A stretch of DNA of 64,000 nucleotides. Origin: Streptomyces sp. NBC_01262. GTDB taxonomy: Bacteria; Actinomycetota; Actinomycetes; Streptomycetales; Streptomycetaceae. The translations under genes were made by a program, and so were the position numbers. Positions 25,647 to 35,094 of this stretch are shown here, piece after piece. The stretch is from NCBI RefSeq assembly GCF_036226365.1, contig NZ_CP108462.1:5781501-5845500 (forward strand). Direction: 5' to 3'. The notes below the pieces were generated by a model, which worked only from the letters and a program-made list of their open reading frames with translations, was not told the DNA's origin and searched no databases. Each line of letters starts with the position of its first letter. Position 1 is the stretch's first letter.

Positions 25647-27377
25647 ATGCTCGACCACCTGATACGCGGCGCGACCGTCGTGGACGGCACCGGCGCCCCC
25701 GCCCGTACCGCCGACGTCGGCATCCGGGACGGCCGGATCGCCGTGATCGCGGAGCCCGGGAGCACGACGGAATCCACCCGGAGCTCCGAGGACGCGACCG
25801 GGCTCGTCCTCACCCCCGGCTTCGTGGACCCGCACACGCACTACGACGCGCAGCTGTTCTGGGACCCGTTCGCGACGCCGTCGATGAACCACGGAGTGAC
25901 GACGGTGGCGGGCGGCAACTGCGGCTTCACCCTGGCCCCCCTGAAGCCGGAGGACGCGGACTACACGCGCCGCATGATGTCCAAGGTCGAGGGGATGTCC
26001 CTGGCCGCCCTCGAAGACGGCGTCGACTGGTCGTGGCGGTCCTTCGGGGAGTACCTCGACGCGCTGGAGGGCCGGATCGCGGTCAACGCGGGCTTCATGG
26101 TGGGCCACTGCGCTCTGCGCAGGCACGTCATGGGGCCGGACGCGGTCGGCGGGCAGCCGAGCCCCGCCCAGCTGGAGGAGATGCTGCGGCTGTTCCACGC
26201 CTCGATGGAGGCCGGCGGCTGGGGCCTGTCGACCACGCAGTCCTCCACCCACTCCGACGGCGACGGAAAACCCGTCGCCTCCCGCCATGCCGGCCCGGCC
26301 GAACTGCTGGCGCTGTCAAGGGCCGTCGGCGAGCACGAGGGCACACAGATCGAGGCCATCGTGGCGGGCTGCCTGGACCAGTTCTCCGACGACGAGATCG
26401 ACCTGTTCGTGAACATGTCGGCGACGGCCGGCCGGCCGCTCAACTGGAACGTCCTCACCATCGACGCGTCCGTCCCGCAGCGCGTCCCGCGCCAGCTGCT
26501 CGCCTCCGAGCGGGCCCGCAAGGCAGGCGGCCGGATCGTGGCGCTGACGATGCCGATCCTGACCCCCATGAACATGTCGCTGGGCACCTTCTGCGCCCTG
26601 AACCTCATTCCCGGCTGGGGCGAGATCCTCTCCCTCCCGGTGCCCGAGCGCATCGCCAGGCTGCGCGACCCGGCGGTGCGCGCCGAGATGCTGCGCCGGG
26701 CGGACAGCCCGGAAGCGGGCGTCTTCCGGCGGCTGGCGGACTTCGGGCGGTATGTCATCGGGGACACGTATACGGAGGCGAACGCGGGCGTCAGCGGCCG
26801 CGTCGTACGGGACATCGCGGCCGAGCGCGGCCAGGAGCCCTTCGAGACGCTGGTGGAGATCTGCGCCAACGACGACCTGCGCACCGTCCTGTGGCCGATG
26901 CCGACCGACAACGACCCCGACAGCTGGGAGCTGCGCCGCCGGACCTGGGAGCACGAGGACGTGATGCTGGGCGGCTCGGACGCGGGCGCCCACCTGGACC
27001 GGATGTGCGGGGCGCCCTACACGACCCGCTTCCTGGGGGACTGCCTGCGCAGGCGCAAGCTCCTCCCGCTGGAACGCGCCGTGCGCATGCTGACCGACGA
27101 CCCGGCGCGCCTGTTCGGCCTGCGCGGGCGCGGCCGGATCGCCCAGGGCTACCACGCCGACCTGGTGCTCTTCGACCCTGAGCGGATCGACGCGGGCGTG
27201 GCGACCCTCGTGCACGATCTGCCGGGGGACAGCCCGCGCCTGGACTCGCGCGCGCAGGGCGTGCGCAGCGTGCGCGTGAACGGGGTCGAGACGATCAGGG
27301 ACGACGAGATCACCGGGGCGATCCCCGGCAGCGTACTGAGGTCCGGCCGGGACACCCGGACGGTGAGCACGGCCTGA
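25647..27377 (+). CDS. N-acyl-D-amino-acid deacylase-like amidohydrolase, 576 aa
   Basis: The protein has an amidohydrolase TIM barrel with a composite urease-like beta domain. VDPHTHYDAQLFWDP holds the metal-binding HxH (about residues 67-69), GGNCGFTLAP and GHCALRRHVMG follow, and LGGSDAGAHLDRM near residue 445 holds the catalytic Asp. Length and motifs fit the D-aminoacylase family, whose actinobacterial members often sit in lipid- or aromatic-degradation clusters with LLM proteins, where the true substrate is unknown. GGAAAGGGG lies before ATG 25647. It may be read from the LLM promoter through the hairpins, since no operator lies directly upstream. Confidence 0.82.
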   Translation: MLDHLIRGATVVDGTGAPARTADVGIRDGRIAVIAEPGSTTESTRSSEDATGLVLTPGFVDPHTHYDAQLFWDPFATPSMNHGVTTVAGGNCGFTLAPLKPEDADYTRRMMSKVEGMSLAALEDGVDWSWRSFGEYLDALEGRIAVNAGFMVGHCALRRHVMGPDAVGGQPSPAQLEEMLRLFHASMEAGGWGLSTTQSSTHSDGDGKPVASRHAGPAELLALSRAVGEHEGTQIEAIVAGCLDQFSDDEIDLFVNMSATAGRPLNWNVLTIDASVPQRVPRQLLASERARKAGGRIVALTMPILTPMNMSLGTFCALNLIPGWGEILSLPVPERIARLRDPAVRAEMLRRADSPEAGVFRRLADFGRYVIGDTYTEANAGVSGRVVRDIAAERGQEPFETLVEICANDDLRTVLWPMPTDNDPDSWELRRRTWEHEDVMLGGSDAGAHLDRMCGAPYTTRFLGDCLRRRKLLPLERAVRMLTDDPARLFGLRGRGRIAQGYHADLVLFDPERIDAGVATLVHDLPGDSPRLDSRAQGVRSVRVNGVETIRDDEITGAIPGSVLRSGRDTRTVSTA

Positions 27378-27389
27378 CGCCCATGGTCC

Positions 27390-27404
27390 CTGATGTCTCA
27401 TCAG
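27390..27404. promoter_or_regulatory. Operator palindrome (site 11) between deacylase and sensor-kinase genes
   Basis: CTGATGTCTCATCAG is a full match to CTGAYG-N3-CRTCAG. It overlaps another inverted repeat, TGTCTCA-N10-TGAGACA (27394-27417), which could form a terminator stem for the deacylase gene. It lies 87 bp before the kinase gene. Confidence 0.5.
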
Positions 27405-27490
27405 CAACTGTGAGACACGTGCAACCCACCGATAACAAGCCCTAACAAAACGGAAACCGGACATCGGGGCCGGAGGACTAACTTCATTGC

Positions 27491-29674
27491 ATGAGGGGCG
27501 GGACAACAGGCACGACGGAGCACGCGCCGGCGGTACGCAGCGAGCCGGCACCGGAAGAAGCGCGTCCCGGACCCGTGGCGCGTCCCGGACCTGTGCGCTC
27601 CCGGCGCGCGAAACCGGCTACCCCTCCCGAGGCGACGGCAGTCCTCGCCGCCGCACTGAGACGCGTACGCGCCCTGCGCAGGCGCCCCTTGCCGGGCTGG
27701 CGCACCGTCCGGGGCCGGGTCGCCGTGGTGCTTACGGTGCCGACGTGTCTGCTGCTGGCGATGGTCGGCCTGGCCGTAGAGGGCCGTATCGAGAGCTACG
27801 ACGACGCGCGCAAGACGAGATCCGAGGTCGACCTCTCCCTGCGCGTGCAGAATCTGGTCCACGAGCTGCAGCGCGAGCGCGGTCTGACCAACGGCTACCT
27901 CAGCGGTGGCGAGGAGTACGCCGCGCAGCTGCGCGCGCAGCGCAAGAAGGTCGACACCGCGCTGTACGGCCTGCGCAACGAGCCCGCCGTGGTCCACTCC
28001 GTGCAGGACAAGCTCGACCGCCTCACCCCGGTGCGCGCCGACGTCGACATCAACGTCGCCGACCCCACCAAAACGCTGGACTTCTACACCGCCGCCATCA
28101 CCACCCTCAACGCCGAGGACCCGGCCTCCGACAACGACGCCCGCGGCGACCGTGAGCTGCGCGACGGCCTCGCCGCGATGCAGGCCCTGGCAGCGGCGAA
28201 GGAGTCCCTCGCCCTGGAGCGCGGCTCGCTGAACGGCGTGTTCGTCGCCGGGTCCTTCACCCGCACCGAGTTCCTGGACTTCACCGAGGTGCGGGCCGCC
28301 CGGCTCGCGGCTCTCGACCGCTTCAAGCAGGTCGCGACCGCCGGGCAGCGCGCGGCCCTCACCAACGCCTTCAGCTCGGTGGCGGCCCACAGCGCCCAGT
28401 CGTACGAGGAACTGGCCTCGCGCGGGGTCGACGGCTCGCCCCTGCACATCGACGCCGAGGCGTGGTGGGACGACATGACCACGCTCGTCGACGCGCTGTA
28501 CGCGGTGCAGCAGGAGGTCGGGGCGGACCTGCGCACGCGCACCTCGCAGCTCAGCGACGCGGCCACCACCAGGCTCCTCGAATACCTCGGCGCCGGCCTG
28601 CTCGCCCTCGTCCTGGTCACCGCCGCCTGGTGGCTGGCCTCCCGCTCCATCACCCGCCCCCTGGACGCACTCGTCCGCGACGCCGACGAGGTCGCGCGGC
28701 AGCGGCTGCCGGAGGCCGTACGGCGGATCCAGGAGGACGGCAAGCTGCCGGCCGAGGCGGACGGGGATGACGAGGATGACGCGGAAACGCCGGCCGCGAA
28801 GGTGACGCGCGGCGCCGAGGAGGTCACCAAGGTCGCCGAGGCCCTGCGCGGCGTCGAGCGCACCGCCGTCGGGCTCGCCGCCGAACAGGCCGTCCTGCGC
28901 CGCAACACCACCGAGTCCCTGGCCAACCTGGGCCGCCGCAACCAGGGCCTCATCCGCCGCCAGCTCGGCCTCATCACCCGCCTGGAGAACCAGGAGCTGG
29001 ACCCCGACGCGCTGGCCGAGCTCTTCGAACTCGACCACCTCGCCACGCGCATGCGGCGTAACGCCGAGAGCCTGCTCGTCCTCGTCGGCCAGCACACGCC
29101 GCGCTCCTCCAACGGCACCGCGAACGGGCTCGAACTCGTACAGTCCGCGATCGCCGAGGTCGAGCAGTACCGGCGGGTCATGGTCGCCACCGTCGAGCCG
29201 TGCGCCCTGCGCGGGCACGCCGTCGCCGACCTGGCCCATCTGCTCGCCGAGATCGTCGAGAACGCGCTCACCTTCTCGCCCCCGACCGAGCCCGTCGAGG
29301 TCCACGGCTGGGCCGACGGCGACGAGTACTGCATAGCCGTGGTCGACCACGGCGTCGGGATGCCCGCCGCCGACCTCGACCGCTCCAACGCCCGCCTCGC
29401 CGGGGACGACGCGTTCCTCGTCGCCCCGACCCGCTTCCTCGGCCACTATGTCGTCGGCCGCCTCGCCCGCCGCCTCGACGTCGAGGTCCGGCTCTTCGAC
29501 ACCCCCGGCGGCGGCGTCTCCGCCCTCGTCACGATCCCGGCCCGGCTGCTGGCCCCGGTGACCGCCCCGCCGGAGGGACCGGCGGCGGCCCGCAAGCCCC
29601 CGCGTACCCCCGAGAACGTCTCCAGCATGCTCAACGGCTTCCGAGCAGGCGTCGCCCGCGCCGAGTCCAGATAG
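27491..29674 (+). CDS. Conservon-type sensor histidine kinase with NIT domain (CvnA-like), 727 aa
   Basis: A membrane segment (about residues 77-95) precedes an extracellular nitrate/nitrite-sensing-type NIT domain (about 100-360, beginning with HELQRERGLTNGYLSGG). A second membrane helix (about 370-390) and a HAMP-like linker follow. The C-terminal ATPase has the N box EIVENALTFSPP and a G box DHGVGMP. The dimerisation region lacks an obvious phospho-accepting His in the usual place (RRNQGLIRRQLGLI region), as is typical for CvnA. Conservons couple such kinases to a roadblock protein, a DUF742 protein and a small GTPase. Here only the roadblock gene follows. Confidence 0.85.
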   Translation: MRGGTTGTTEHAPAVRSEPAPEEARPGPVARPGPVRSRRAKPATPPEATAVLAAALRRVRALRRRPLPGWRTVRGRVAVVLTVPTCLLLAMVGLAVEGRIESYDDARKTRSEVDLSLRVQNLVHELQRERGLTNGYLSGGEEYAAQLRAQRKKVDTALYGLRNEPAVVHSVQDKLDRLTPVRADVDINVADPTKTLDFYTAAITTLNAEDPASDNDARGDRELRDGLAAMQALAAAKESLALERGSLNGVFVAGSFTRTEFLDFTEVRAARLAALDRFKQVATAGQRAALTNAFSSVAAHSAQSYEELASRGVDGSPLHIDAEAWWDDMTTLVDALYAVQQEVGADLRTRTSQLSDAATTRLLEYLGAGLLALVLVTAAWWLASRSITRPLDALVRDADEVARQRLPEAVRRIQEDGKLPAEADGDDEDDAETPAAKVTRGAEEVTKVAEALRGVERTAVGLAAEQAVLRRNTTESLANLGRRNQGLIRRQLGLITRLENQELDPDALAELFELDHLATRMRRNAESLLVLVGQHTPRSSNGTANGLELVQSAIAEVEQYRRVMVATVEPCALRGHAVADLAHLLAEIVENALTFSPPTEPVEVHGWADGDEYCIAVVDHGVGMPAADLDRSNARLAGDDAFLVAPTRFLGHYVVGRLARRLDVEVRLFDTPGGGVSALVTIPARLLAPVTAPPEGPAAARKPPRTPENVSSMLNGFRAGVARAESR

Positions 29675-29686
29675 GACGGTCCTCCC

Positions 29687-30106
29687 ATGACCACCGCACT
29701 CCAGAGCTTCGGCTGGCTCGTCTCCGAGTTCGTCCGCACCGCCGACGGTGTCACCGACGCCGTCGCCGTCTCCTCCGACGGCCTGCTCATGGCCGCCTCC
29801 GACGGCCTCGGCCGCGACCGCGCCGACCACCTCGCCGCCGTGGTCTCCGGCATCACCTCCCTGGCCCAGAACGCCTCCGGCACCCACGGCTTCCGCGGCA
29901 TGAAGCTCGTCATGATCGAGATGCACGGCGGCTTCATGATGGTCGGCCGCATCCGCGACGGCTCCTGCCTCGGCGTCCTCGCCTCCGAAGGCTGCGACGT
30001 CGGCCTCGTCGGCTACGAGATGGCCGTCCTCGCCGACCGCGCCGGCGAACTCCTCACCCCGCAGCTCGTCGGCGAACTGCGCCAGGCCCCGCTGGCGGTC
30101 GGCTGA
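29687..30106 (+). CDS. Roadblock/LC7-domain protein (CvnB-like), 139 aa
   Basis: This is a single roadblock fold, residues about 6-120 (FGWLVSEFVRTADGVTDAVAVSSDG at the start, cut here). In conservons this protein is thought to act as the GTPase regulator or partner. It starts 12 bp after the kinase stop. The usual downstream DUF742 and GTPase genes are missing; the next gene is on the other strand, so the conservon is incomplete. Confidence 0.85.
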   Translation: MTTALQSFGWLVSEFVRTADGVTDAVAVSSDGLLMAASDGLGRDRADHLAAVVSGITSLAQNASGTHGFRGMKLVMIEMHGGFMMVGRIRDGSCLGVLASEGCDVGLVGYEMAVLADRAGELLTPQLVGELRQAPLAVG

Positions 30107-30119
30107 CCGCCGGAGGAGC

Positions 30120-30362
30120 TCAGCTGCTGCCGCCGCCCCGCTTGGCGCCCGCGTAGACCAGGAAGCCCACGAGCACCAGTCCGCCGATGGCCAGGCTGAT
30201 CCCGAGACCGCCACCGCCGCCGGACGAGGAGTGCGTGCAGTAGGTGCGGTGGGAGCGGCCACGGCTCTTCGCCTCGGCGTCGAAGGCCGTGGCGGAGACG
30301 CCCAGCAGGACGCTCAGCAGGAGAAGCACGGTCGCCAGCCTGGCGGAGTGTGTAGTGACCAT
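30120..30362 (-). CDS. Small exported or membrane protein, 80 aa
   Basis: The protein has an N-terminal signal peptide (ARLATVLLLLSVLLGVSA), a short polar stretch with a single Cys and a Ser/Gly run, then a C-terminal hydrophobic helix (about residues 53-73) ending AKRGGGSS. This looks like a small secreted protein retained by a C-terminal membrane anchor. There is no known family. The start is ATG 30362, with the signal peptide directly after. It is convergent with the roadblock gene. Confidence 0.55.
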   Translation of the reverse strand: MVTTHSARLATVLLLLSVLLGVSATAFDAEAKSRGRSHRTYCTHSSSGGGGGLGISLAIGGLVLVGFLVYAGAKRGGGSS

Positions 30363-30486
30363 GATCCGCACCCTAGGGCATGCGCGGAACGCCGCCGACG
30401 GTGCGCAACCGTCCACCGCAAACGCGGAGCGCGCCCGTGATCAACGTGACACGGCAGGGGCAACAGGCCCGACCTATGCTCTTGGG

Positions 30487-33087
30487 ATGACGCAAAGCGA
30501 GCCACGCCCGGAGGCGCAGAACACGCCGCCCACCGCCAACGGCATGCGCCGCGCGCTGAAGCGTGCCCGCGACGGCGTCGCGCTGGACGTGACGGAAGCC
30601 GGGATCCTGCTCCAGGCGCGCGGCAGCGACCTCGCGGACCTGATGGCGGGCGCCGCCCGCATCCGGGACGCGGGGCTGGAGAGCGCCGGCCGCCCGGGTG
30701 TGATCACTTACTCGAAGAGCGTGTTCATCCCGCTCACGCGGCTGTGCCGCGACAAGTGCCACTACTGCACCTTCGTCACCGTCCCGGGGAAGCTCCGCCG
30801 CGCGGGCCACGGCATGTTCATGTCCCCGGACGAGGTCCTGGCCATCGCCCGCCGGGGCGCCGAACTGGGCTGCAAGGAAGCCCTGATCACGCTCGGCGAC
30901 AAGCCGGAGGACCGCTGGCCGGAGGCCCGGGAGTGGCTGGAGGCCGAGGGGTACGACGACACGATCGCGTACGTACGGGCCATCTCGATCCGGATCCTGG
31001 AGGAGACGGGGCTGCTCCCGCACCTCAACCCCGGCGTGATGAGCTGGACGGACTTCCAGCGCCTCAAGCCCGTCGCACCCTCCATGGGCATGATGCTGGA
31101 GACCACGGCGACCAGGCTGTGGAGCGAGCCCGGCGGCCCGCACTTCGGTTCGCCGGACAAGGAGCCGGCCGTACGCCTGCGCGTGCTGGAGGACGCGGGG
31201 CGCAGCAATGTGCCGTTCACCAGCGGGCTGCTTATAGGGATCGGGGAGACGTACGAGGAGCGGGCGGAGTCGCTGTTCGCGCTGCGCCGTGTCTCACGCT
31301 CGTACCACGGCATCCAGGAGCTGATCATCCAGAACTTCCGCGCCAAGCCGGACACGGCGATGCGCGGGATGCCGGACGCGGACCTGGACGACCTGCTCGC
31401 CACGGTCGCGGTGGCCCGGCACATCATGGGCCCGTCGGCCTGCCTGCAGGCGCCGCCGAACCTGGTGGACGCGGAGTACGCGAAGCTCATCGGGGCCGGG
31501 ATCGACGACTGGGGCGGCGTCTCGCCGCTCACGCCGGACCATGTCAACCCGGAGCGGCCCTGGCCGCACATCGACGAGCTGGCCGAGCACTCGGCGGCGG
31601 CCGGCTTCACCCTGCGCGAACGCCTAGCGATCTACCCGGAGTTCGTCCAGCGCGGCGAGCCGTGGCTCGACCCCCGGCTGCTGCCGCACGTACGGGCCCT
31701 GGCGGACCCCGACAGCGGGCTCGCGCTGGAGGACGTCAAGCCGCGGGGCCTGCCGTGGCAGGAACCCGAGGAGGCCTTCACCTCCTCCGGGCGCACCGAC
31801 CTGCACGCGACCATCGACACCACCGGCCGCACCGCCGACCGCCGCGACGACTTCGAGGCGGTCTACGGGGACTGGGAGGCCCTGCGCGAGCAGGCCGCCC
31901 CGGGCATGGTTCCGGACCGGGTGGAGGCCGATGTCAAAGCCGCCCTGCGCGTGGCGGCCGACGACCCGACGAAGCTCACGGACGCCGAGGCGCTCGCGCT
32001 GTTCCACGCGGACGGCCCGGCGCTGGACGCGCTCTGCCGGATCGCGGACGACGTGCGCAAGGACGTGGTCGGCGACGAGGTGACGTACATCGTCACGCGC
32101 AACATCAACTTCACCAACGTCTGTTACACCGGCTGCCGCTTCTGCGCCTTCGCGCAGCGCCGCACCGACGCCGACGCCTACACCCTGTCCCTGTCCCAGG
32201 TCGCCGACCGTGCCGAGCAGGCCTGGGAGGTCGGGGCCACCGAGGTGTGCATGCAGGGCGGCATCCACCCGGACCTGCCGGGAACGGCGTATTTCGACAT
32301 CGCGCGTGCCGTGAAGGAGCGCGTGCCCGGCATGCACGTGCACGCCTTCTCCCCGATGGAGGTCGCCAACGGCTCCACGCGCACCGGCATGTCCATCCGG
32401 GACTGGCTGTCGGCCGCCAAGGAGGCGGGCCTGGACTCCATCCCCGGCACGGCGGCCGAGATCCTCGACGACGAGGTGCGCTGGGTCCTCACCAAGGGCA
32501 AGCTGCCGACCGCCACCTGGGTCGAGGTGGTCAAGACCGCCCATGAGCTGGGCATCCGCTCCTCCTCCACGATGATGTACGGCCATGTGGACCAGCCCCA
32601 CCACTGGCTGGGCCACCTGCGCCTGCTGGCGCAGATCCAGCAGGAGACCGGTGGATTCACGGAGTTCGTGACTCTCCCCTTCATCCACACAAACGCGCCC
32701 GTCTACCTGGCCGGCATCGCCCGCCCCGGCCCGACCCCGCGCGACAACCGGGCCGTCACCGCGATGGCCCGCCTCCTCCTCCACCCGCACATCCCCAACA
32801 TCCAGACCAGCTGGGTCAAGCTCGGCGCGGACGGCGCCGCCGAGATGCTGCGCTCCGGGGCCAATGACCTGGGCGGCACGCTGATGGAGGAGACCATCTC
32901 GCGGATGGCGGGGTCGAGTTACGGCTCGTACAAGTCCATCCAGGGCCTGGTCGACATCGCGGACCTGGCGGGGCGCCCGACCCGGCAGCGTACGACCACC
33001 TATGGAGAAGTCACGGAGGAAAGGAAAAGGGCCGGTCTGGCCTCGGACGGCCACCTGCCGGAGCTCCTGCCGGTGCTCGACAGCTGA
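30487..33087 (+). CDS. fbiC: FO synthase (7,8-didemethyl-8-hydroxy-5-deazariboflavin synthase), 866 aa
   Basis: This is the bifunctional radical-SAM enzyme that makes FO, the chromophore of coenzyme F420, from a tyrosine-derived radical and 5-amino-6-ribitylaminouracil. Both halves are fused in one chain as in other actinobacteria (CofG-like then CofH-like). The first 4Fe-4S motif is CRDKCHYC (Cys 87, 91, 94) and the second is CYTGCRFC (Cys 546, 550, 553). Length agrees with FbiC. ATG 30487 lacks a Shine-Dalgarno site, and TATGCT ends 7 bp upstream, so the mRNA may be leaderless. It should supply the deazaflavin for the LLM and DDN-like enzymes in the window. Confidence 0.97.
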   Translation: MTQSEPRPEAQNTPPTANGMRRALKRARDGVALDVTEAGILLQARGSDLADLMAGAARIRDAGLESAGRPGVITYSKSVFIPLTRLCRDKCHYCTFVTVPGKLRRAGHGMFMSPDEVLAIARRGAELGCKEALITLGDKPEDRWPEAREWLEAEGYDDTIAYVRAISIRILEETGLLPHLNPGVMSWTDFQRLKPVAPSMGMMLETTATRLWSEPGGPHFGSPDKEPAVRLRVLEDAGRSNVPFTSGLLIGIGETYEERAESLFALRRVSRSYHGIQELIIQNFRAKPDTAMRGMPDADLDDLLATVAVARHIMGPSACLQAPPNLVDAEYAKLIGAGIDDWGGVSPLTPDHVNPERPWPHIDELAEHSAAAGFTLRERLAIYPEFVQRGEPWLDPRLLPHVRALADPDSGLALEDVKPRGLPWQEPEEAFTSSGRTDLHATIDTTGRTADRRDDFEAVYGDWEALREQAAPGMVPDRVEADVKAALRVAADDPTKLTDAEALALFHADGPALDALCRIADDVRKDVVGDEVTYIVTRNINFTNVCYTGCRFCAFAQRRTDADAYTLSLSQVADRAEQAWEVGATEVCMQGGIHPDLPGTAYFDIARAVKERVPGMHVHAFSPMEVANGSTRTGMSIRDWLSAAKEAGLDSIPGTAAEILDDEVRWVLTKGKLPTATWVEVVKTAHELGIRSSSTMMYGHVDQPHHWLGHLRLLAQIQQETGGFTEFVTLPFIHTNAPVYLAGIARPGPTPRDNRAVTAMARLLLHPHIPNIQTSWVKLGADGAAEMLRSGANDLGGTLMEETISRMAGSSYGSYKSIQGLVDIADLAGRPTRQRTTTYGEVTEERKRAGLASDGHLPELLPVLDS

Positions 33088-33146
33088 CCGGTTATGTCGA
33101 ATAAAGTGCTTCGTCGGACCGATCCTGTGGCGAGGGGAGCGCGGCG

Positions 33147-34250
33147 ATGACCACCGTGTGGGGACGGGCGCAGCAACAGGATTTCCGCAGCCGTGTCCGT
33201 GGCTGTCTGCTGGGCGGGGCGATCGGCGACGCGCTGGGCGCGGGCGTCGAATTCGACTCGCTGGAGGCGATCCGTCAGGCCCACGGCCAGGACGGGGTCA
33301 CCGACTACGTGGTCGCCTTCGGGCGGCGCGGCGCGATCACCGACGACACGCAGATGACGCTCTTCACCGCCGAGGGGCTGATACGCGCCCAGGTACGCCG
33401 CGACAGCGGCGCCTGGCACCCGCCCACCGACATCCACCGCGCCTATCTGCGCTGGGCCGCCACCCAGCACGACTGGGGCCCCGACGAGCGCCGCAAGGAC
33501 ACCGGCTGGCTGGCCCGCGAGGAGTGGCTCTACTCCCGCCGCGCCCCCGGCCGCGCGTGCCTCGGCGGCCTCGGCGACGACGTCATGGGCACCCTCGCCA
33601 AGCCCAAGAACCCCGAGTCCAAGGGCTGCGGAACCGTCATGCGCAGCGCGCCCTTCGGTCTCCTCGTCGGCTGGGAGCCGCAGCTCGTCTTCCAGCTCGC
33701 CATCGAGTGCGCCGCCCAGACCCACGGCCACCCCACCGGCACCCTCGCCGCCGGTGCCTTCGCCGTCATCGTGCACGGCCTCACCCGTGGCGAAGGCCTC
33801 GACGCCGCCGTCCAGCGGGCCCTGGGCTCCCTCTCCGCCTACCCCGGCCACGAGGAGACCACCGACGCCCTCCAGAGGGCCCTGGGGGCCGTACGCCAGG
33901 GCCTGCCGACAGCGACCCGGGTCGAGTCCCTCGGGGAGGGCTGGACCGCCGAGGAGGCCCTCGCCATCGGCGTCTACTGCGCCCTCGTCGCCGAGGACGT
34001 ACACCACGGGCTGCTGCTGGCCGTCAACCACTCCGGCGACAGCGACTCCACCGGCTCCATCTGCGGCAACCTCCTCGGCGCCCAGCACGGCGAAACCGCC
34101 CTGCCTCCCGCCTGGGTCGCCGAGGTCGAGGGGCGCGGCACCATCCTCCAGCTCGCGGACGACTTCGCCATGGAGATGACCCAGGCCCCCGCCCTGCACA
34201 GCCCCAACGGCGCCTCGCCGGTGTGGCTGGACCGCTACCCGAGCGCGTAG
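33147..34250 (+). CDS. ADP-ribosylglycohydrolase family protein, 367 aa
   Basis: The DraG/ARH fold is seen: GCLLGGAIGDALG at the start, TDDTQM (residues about 70-75, metal ligands) and a C-terminal NHSGDSDSTGSICGN that completes the dinuclear Mg/Mn site. Such enzymes remove ADP-ribose from proteins, nucleic acids or metabolites. GAGGGGAG precedes ATG 33147. It stands alone between fbiC and the MerR operon, and its target is unknown. Confidence 0.92.
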   Translation: MTTVWGRAQQQDFRSRVRGCLLGGAIGDALGAGVEFDSLEAIRQAHGQDGVTDYVVAFGRRGAITDDTQMTLFTAEGLIRAQVRRDSGAWHPPTDIHRAYLRWAATQHDWGPDERRKDTGWLAREEWLYSRRAPGRACLGGLGDDVMGTLAKPKNPESKGCGTVMRSAPFGLLVGWEPQLVFQLAIECAAQTHGHPTGTLAAGAFAVIVHGLTRGEGLDAAVQRALGSLSAYPGHEETTDALQRALGAVRQGLPTATRVESLGEGWTAEEALAIGVYCALVAEDVHHGLLLAVNHSGDSDSTGSICGNLLGAQHGETALPPAWVAEVEGRGTILQLADDFAMEMTQAPALHSPNGASPVWLDRYPSA

Positions 34251-34259
34251 ACGCTGGCT

Positions 34260-34275
34260 TTGACGTCGGCGTCAA
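34260..34275. promoter_or_regulatory. MerR-type operator/promoter of the MerR-thioredoxin operon
   Basis: TTGACG-N4-CGTCAA is a perfect inverted repeat whose left arm doubles as a -35 box. TACCGT follows at 34280. The position 17 bp before the MerR start suits autoregulation. Confidence 0.55.
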
Positions 34276-34292
34276 GGTCTACCGTCGTGCGC

Positions 34293-34712
34293 ATGCGGAT
34301 CGGAGAACTGGCCGAGCGGGCGGGAACCACGACACGCGCACTGCGCTATTACGAGTCGCGGGGCCTCCTGCGCGCGCGGCGCACGGGCAACGGCTACCGG
34401 GCCTACGACGAAGCCGATCTGGCGCTCCTGCGCCAGATCCAGCTCCTGCGGGACTTCGGCTTCGACCTGGAGGAGACCAGGCCCTTCGTGGACTGCCTGC
34501 GCGCGGGCCACCCCGAGGGCGACTCCTGCGCGGCCTCGATCGAGGTCTACCGGCGCAAGCTCACCGAGCTCGACGACTGCATCGCCCGGCTCACGGAGGT
34601 CCGGGACGGGATCGAGTCCCGGCTGGCGAAGGCCGAGCCGCGCTGCGAGTTCACATGCGACAGCGACAGCGACAGTGACAGCGATAGCCACGGTGATGGG
34701 AGTACGCGATGA
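34293..34712 (+). CDS. MerR-family transcriptional regulator, 139 aa
   Basis: The N-terminal winged helix is complete (MRIGELAERAGTTTRALRYY, residues 1-20), followed by the GYRAYDEADL wing and a long dimerisation helix ending near residue 110. The C-terminal tail has two cysteines (CEFTC) then a run of Asp-Ser repeats encoded by GACAGC units (34658-34690), an unusual acidic tail that might bind metal. The gene overlaps the thioredoxin start by four bases, so it probably controls thioredoxin in response to redox or metal stress. Confidence 0.88.
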   Translation: MRIGELAERAGTTTRALRYYESRGLLRARRTGNGYRAYDEADLALLRQIQLLRDFGFDLEETRPFVDCLRAGHPEGDSCAASIEVYRRKLTELDDCIARLTEVRDGIESRLAKAEPRCEFTCDSDSDSDSDSHGDGSTR

Positions 34713-35023
34713 AGACGGTGACCGACGAGACCTTCGCCGAGGAGGTCCTCAAGGCCGGCCTGCCGGTCCTGGTGGAGTTCACGGCCGACTGGTGCGGGCC
34801 CTGCCGCCAGATCGAGCCCGTGCTGAGGGAAGTGGCCCAGGAGGAGGCGGGCCGCCTCAAGGTGGTCCAGCTCGACGTGGACACCAACCCCGGGACGCAG
34901 TCCGCGTACAACGTGCTCTCGATGCCGACGCTGATGGTGTTCCGCGACGGCGAGCCCGTGAAGTCCATGGTGGGCGCCCGCCCGAAGCGGCGGCTGATGC
35001 AGGAGCTGGCCGAGGTGCTCTAG
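34709..35023 (+). CDS. trxA: Thioredoxin, 104 aa
   Basis: This is a canonical thioredoxin with the WCGPC active site (Cys 29 and 32), the buried Asp region, a cis-Pro segment SMPTLMVF and a normal length. It reduces protein disulphides in the cytoplasm. Translation is coupled to the MerR gene by an ATGA overlap. No reductase gene is nearby, so it relies on TrxB elsewhere. Confidence 0.92.
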   Translation: MKTVTDETFAEEVLKAGLPVLVEFTADWCGPCRQIEPVLREVAQEEAGRLKVVQLDVDTNPGTQSAYNVLSMPTLMVFRDGEPVKSMVGARPKRRLMQELAEVL

Positions 35024-35094
35024 CACGGCGCACTGTGCGACCTGTCCGCCACGGCGCGCGCGTCGCATGCGGTCTGCGGTCCGGCGGGACGCCT

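Noticed and set aside
27401..30262. Minus-strand open frame of about 950 codons opposite the sensor kinase
   Set aside because: Composition is Gly/Val/Ala-biased and featureless; the plus strand carries the NIT domain and ATPase motifs.
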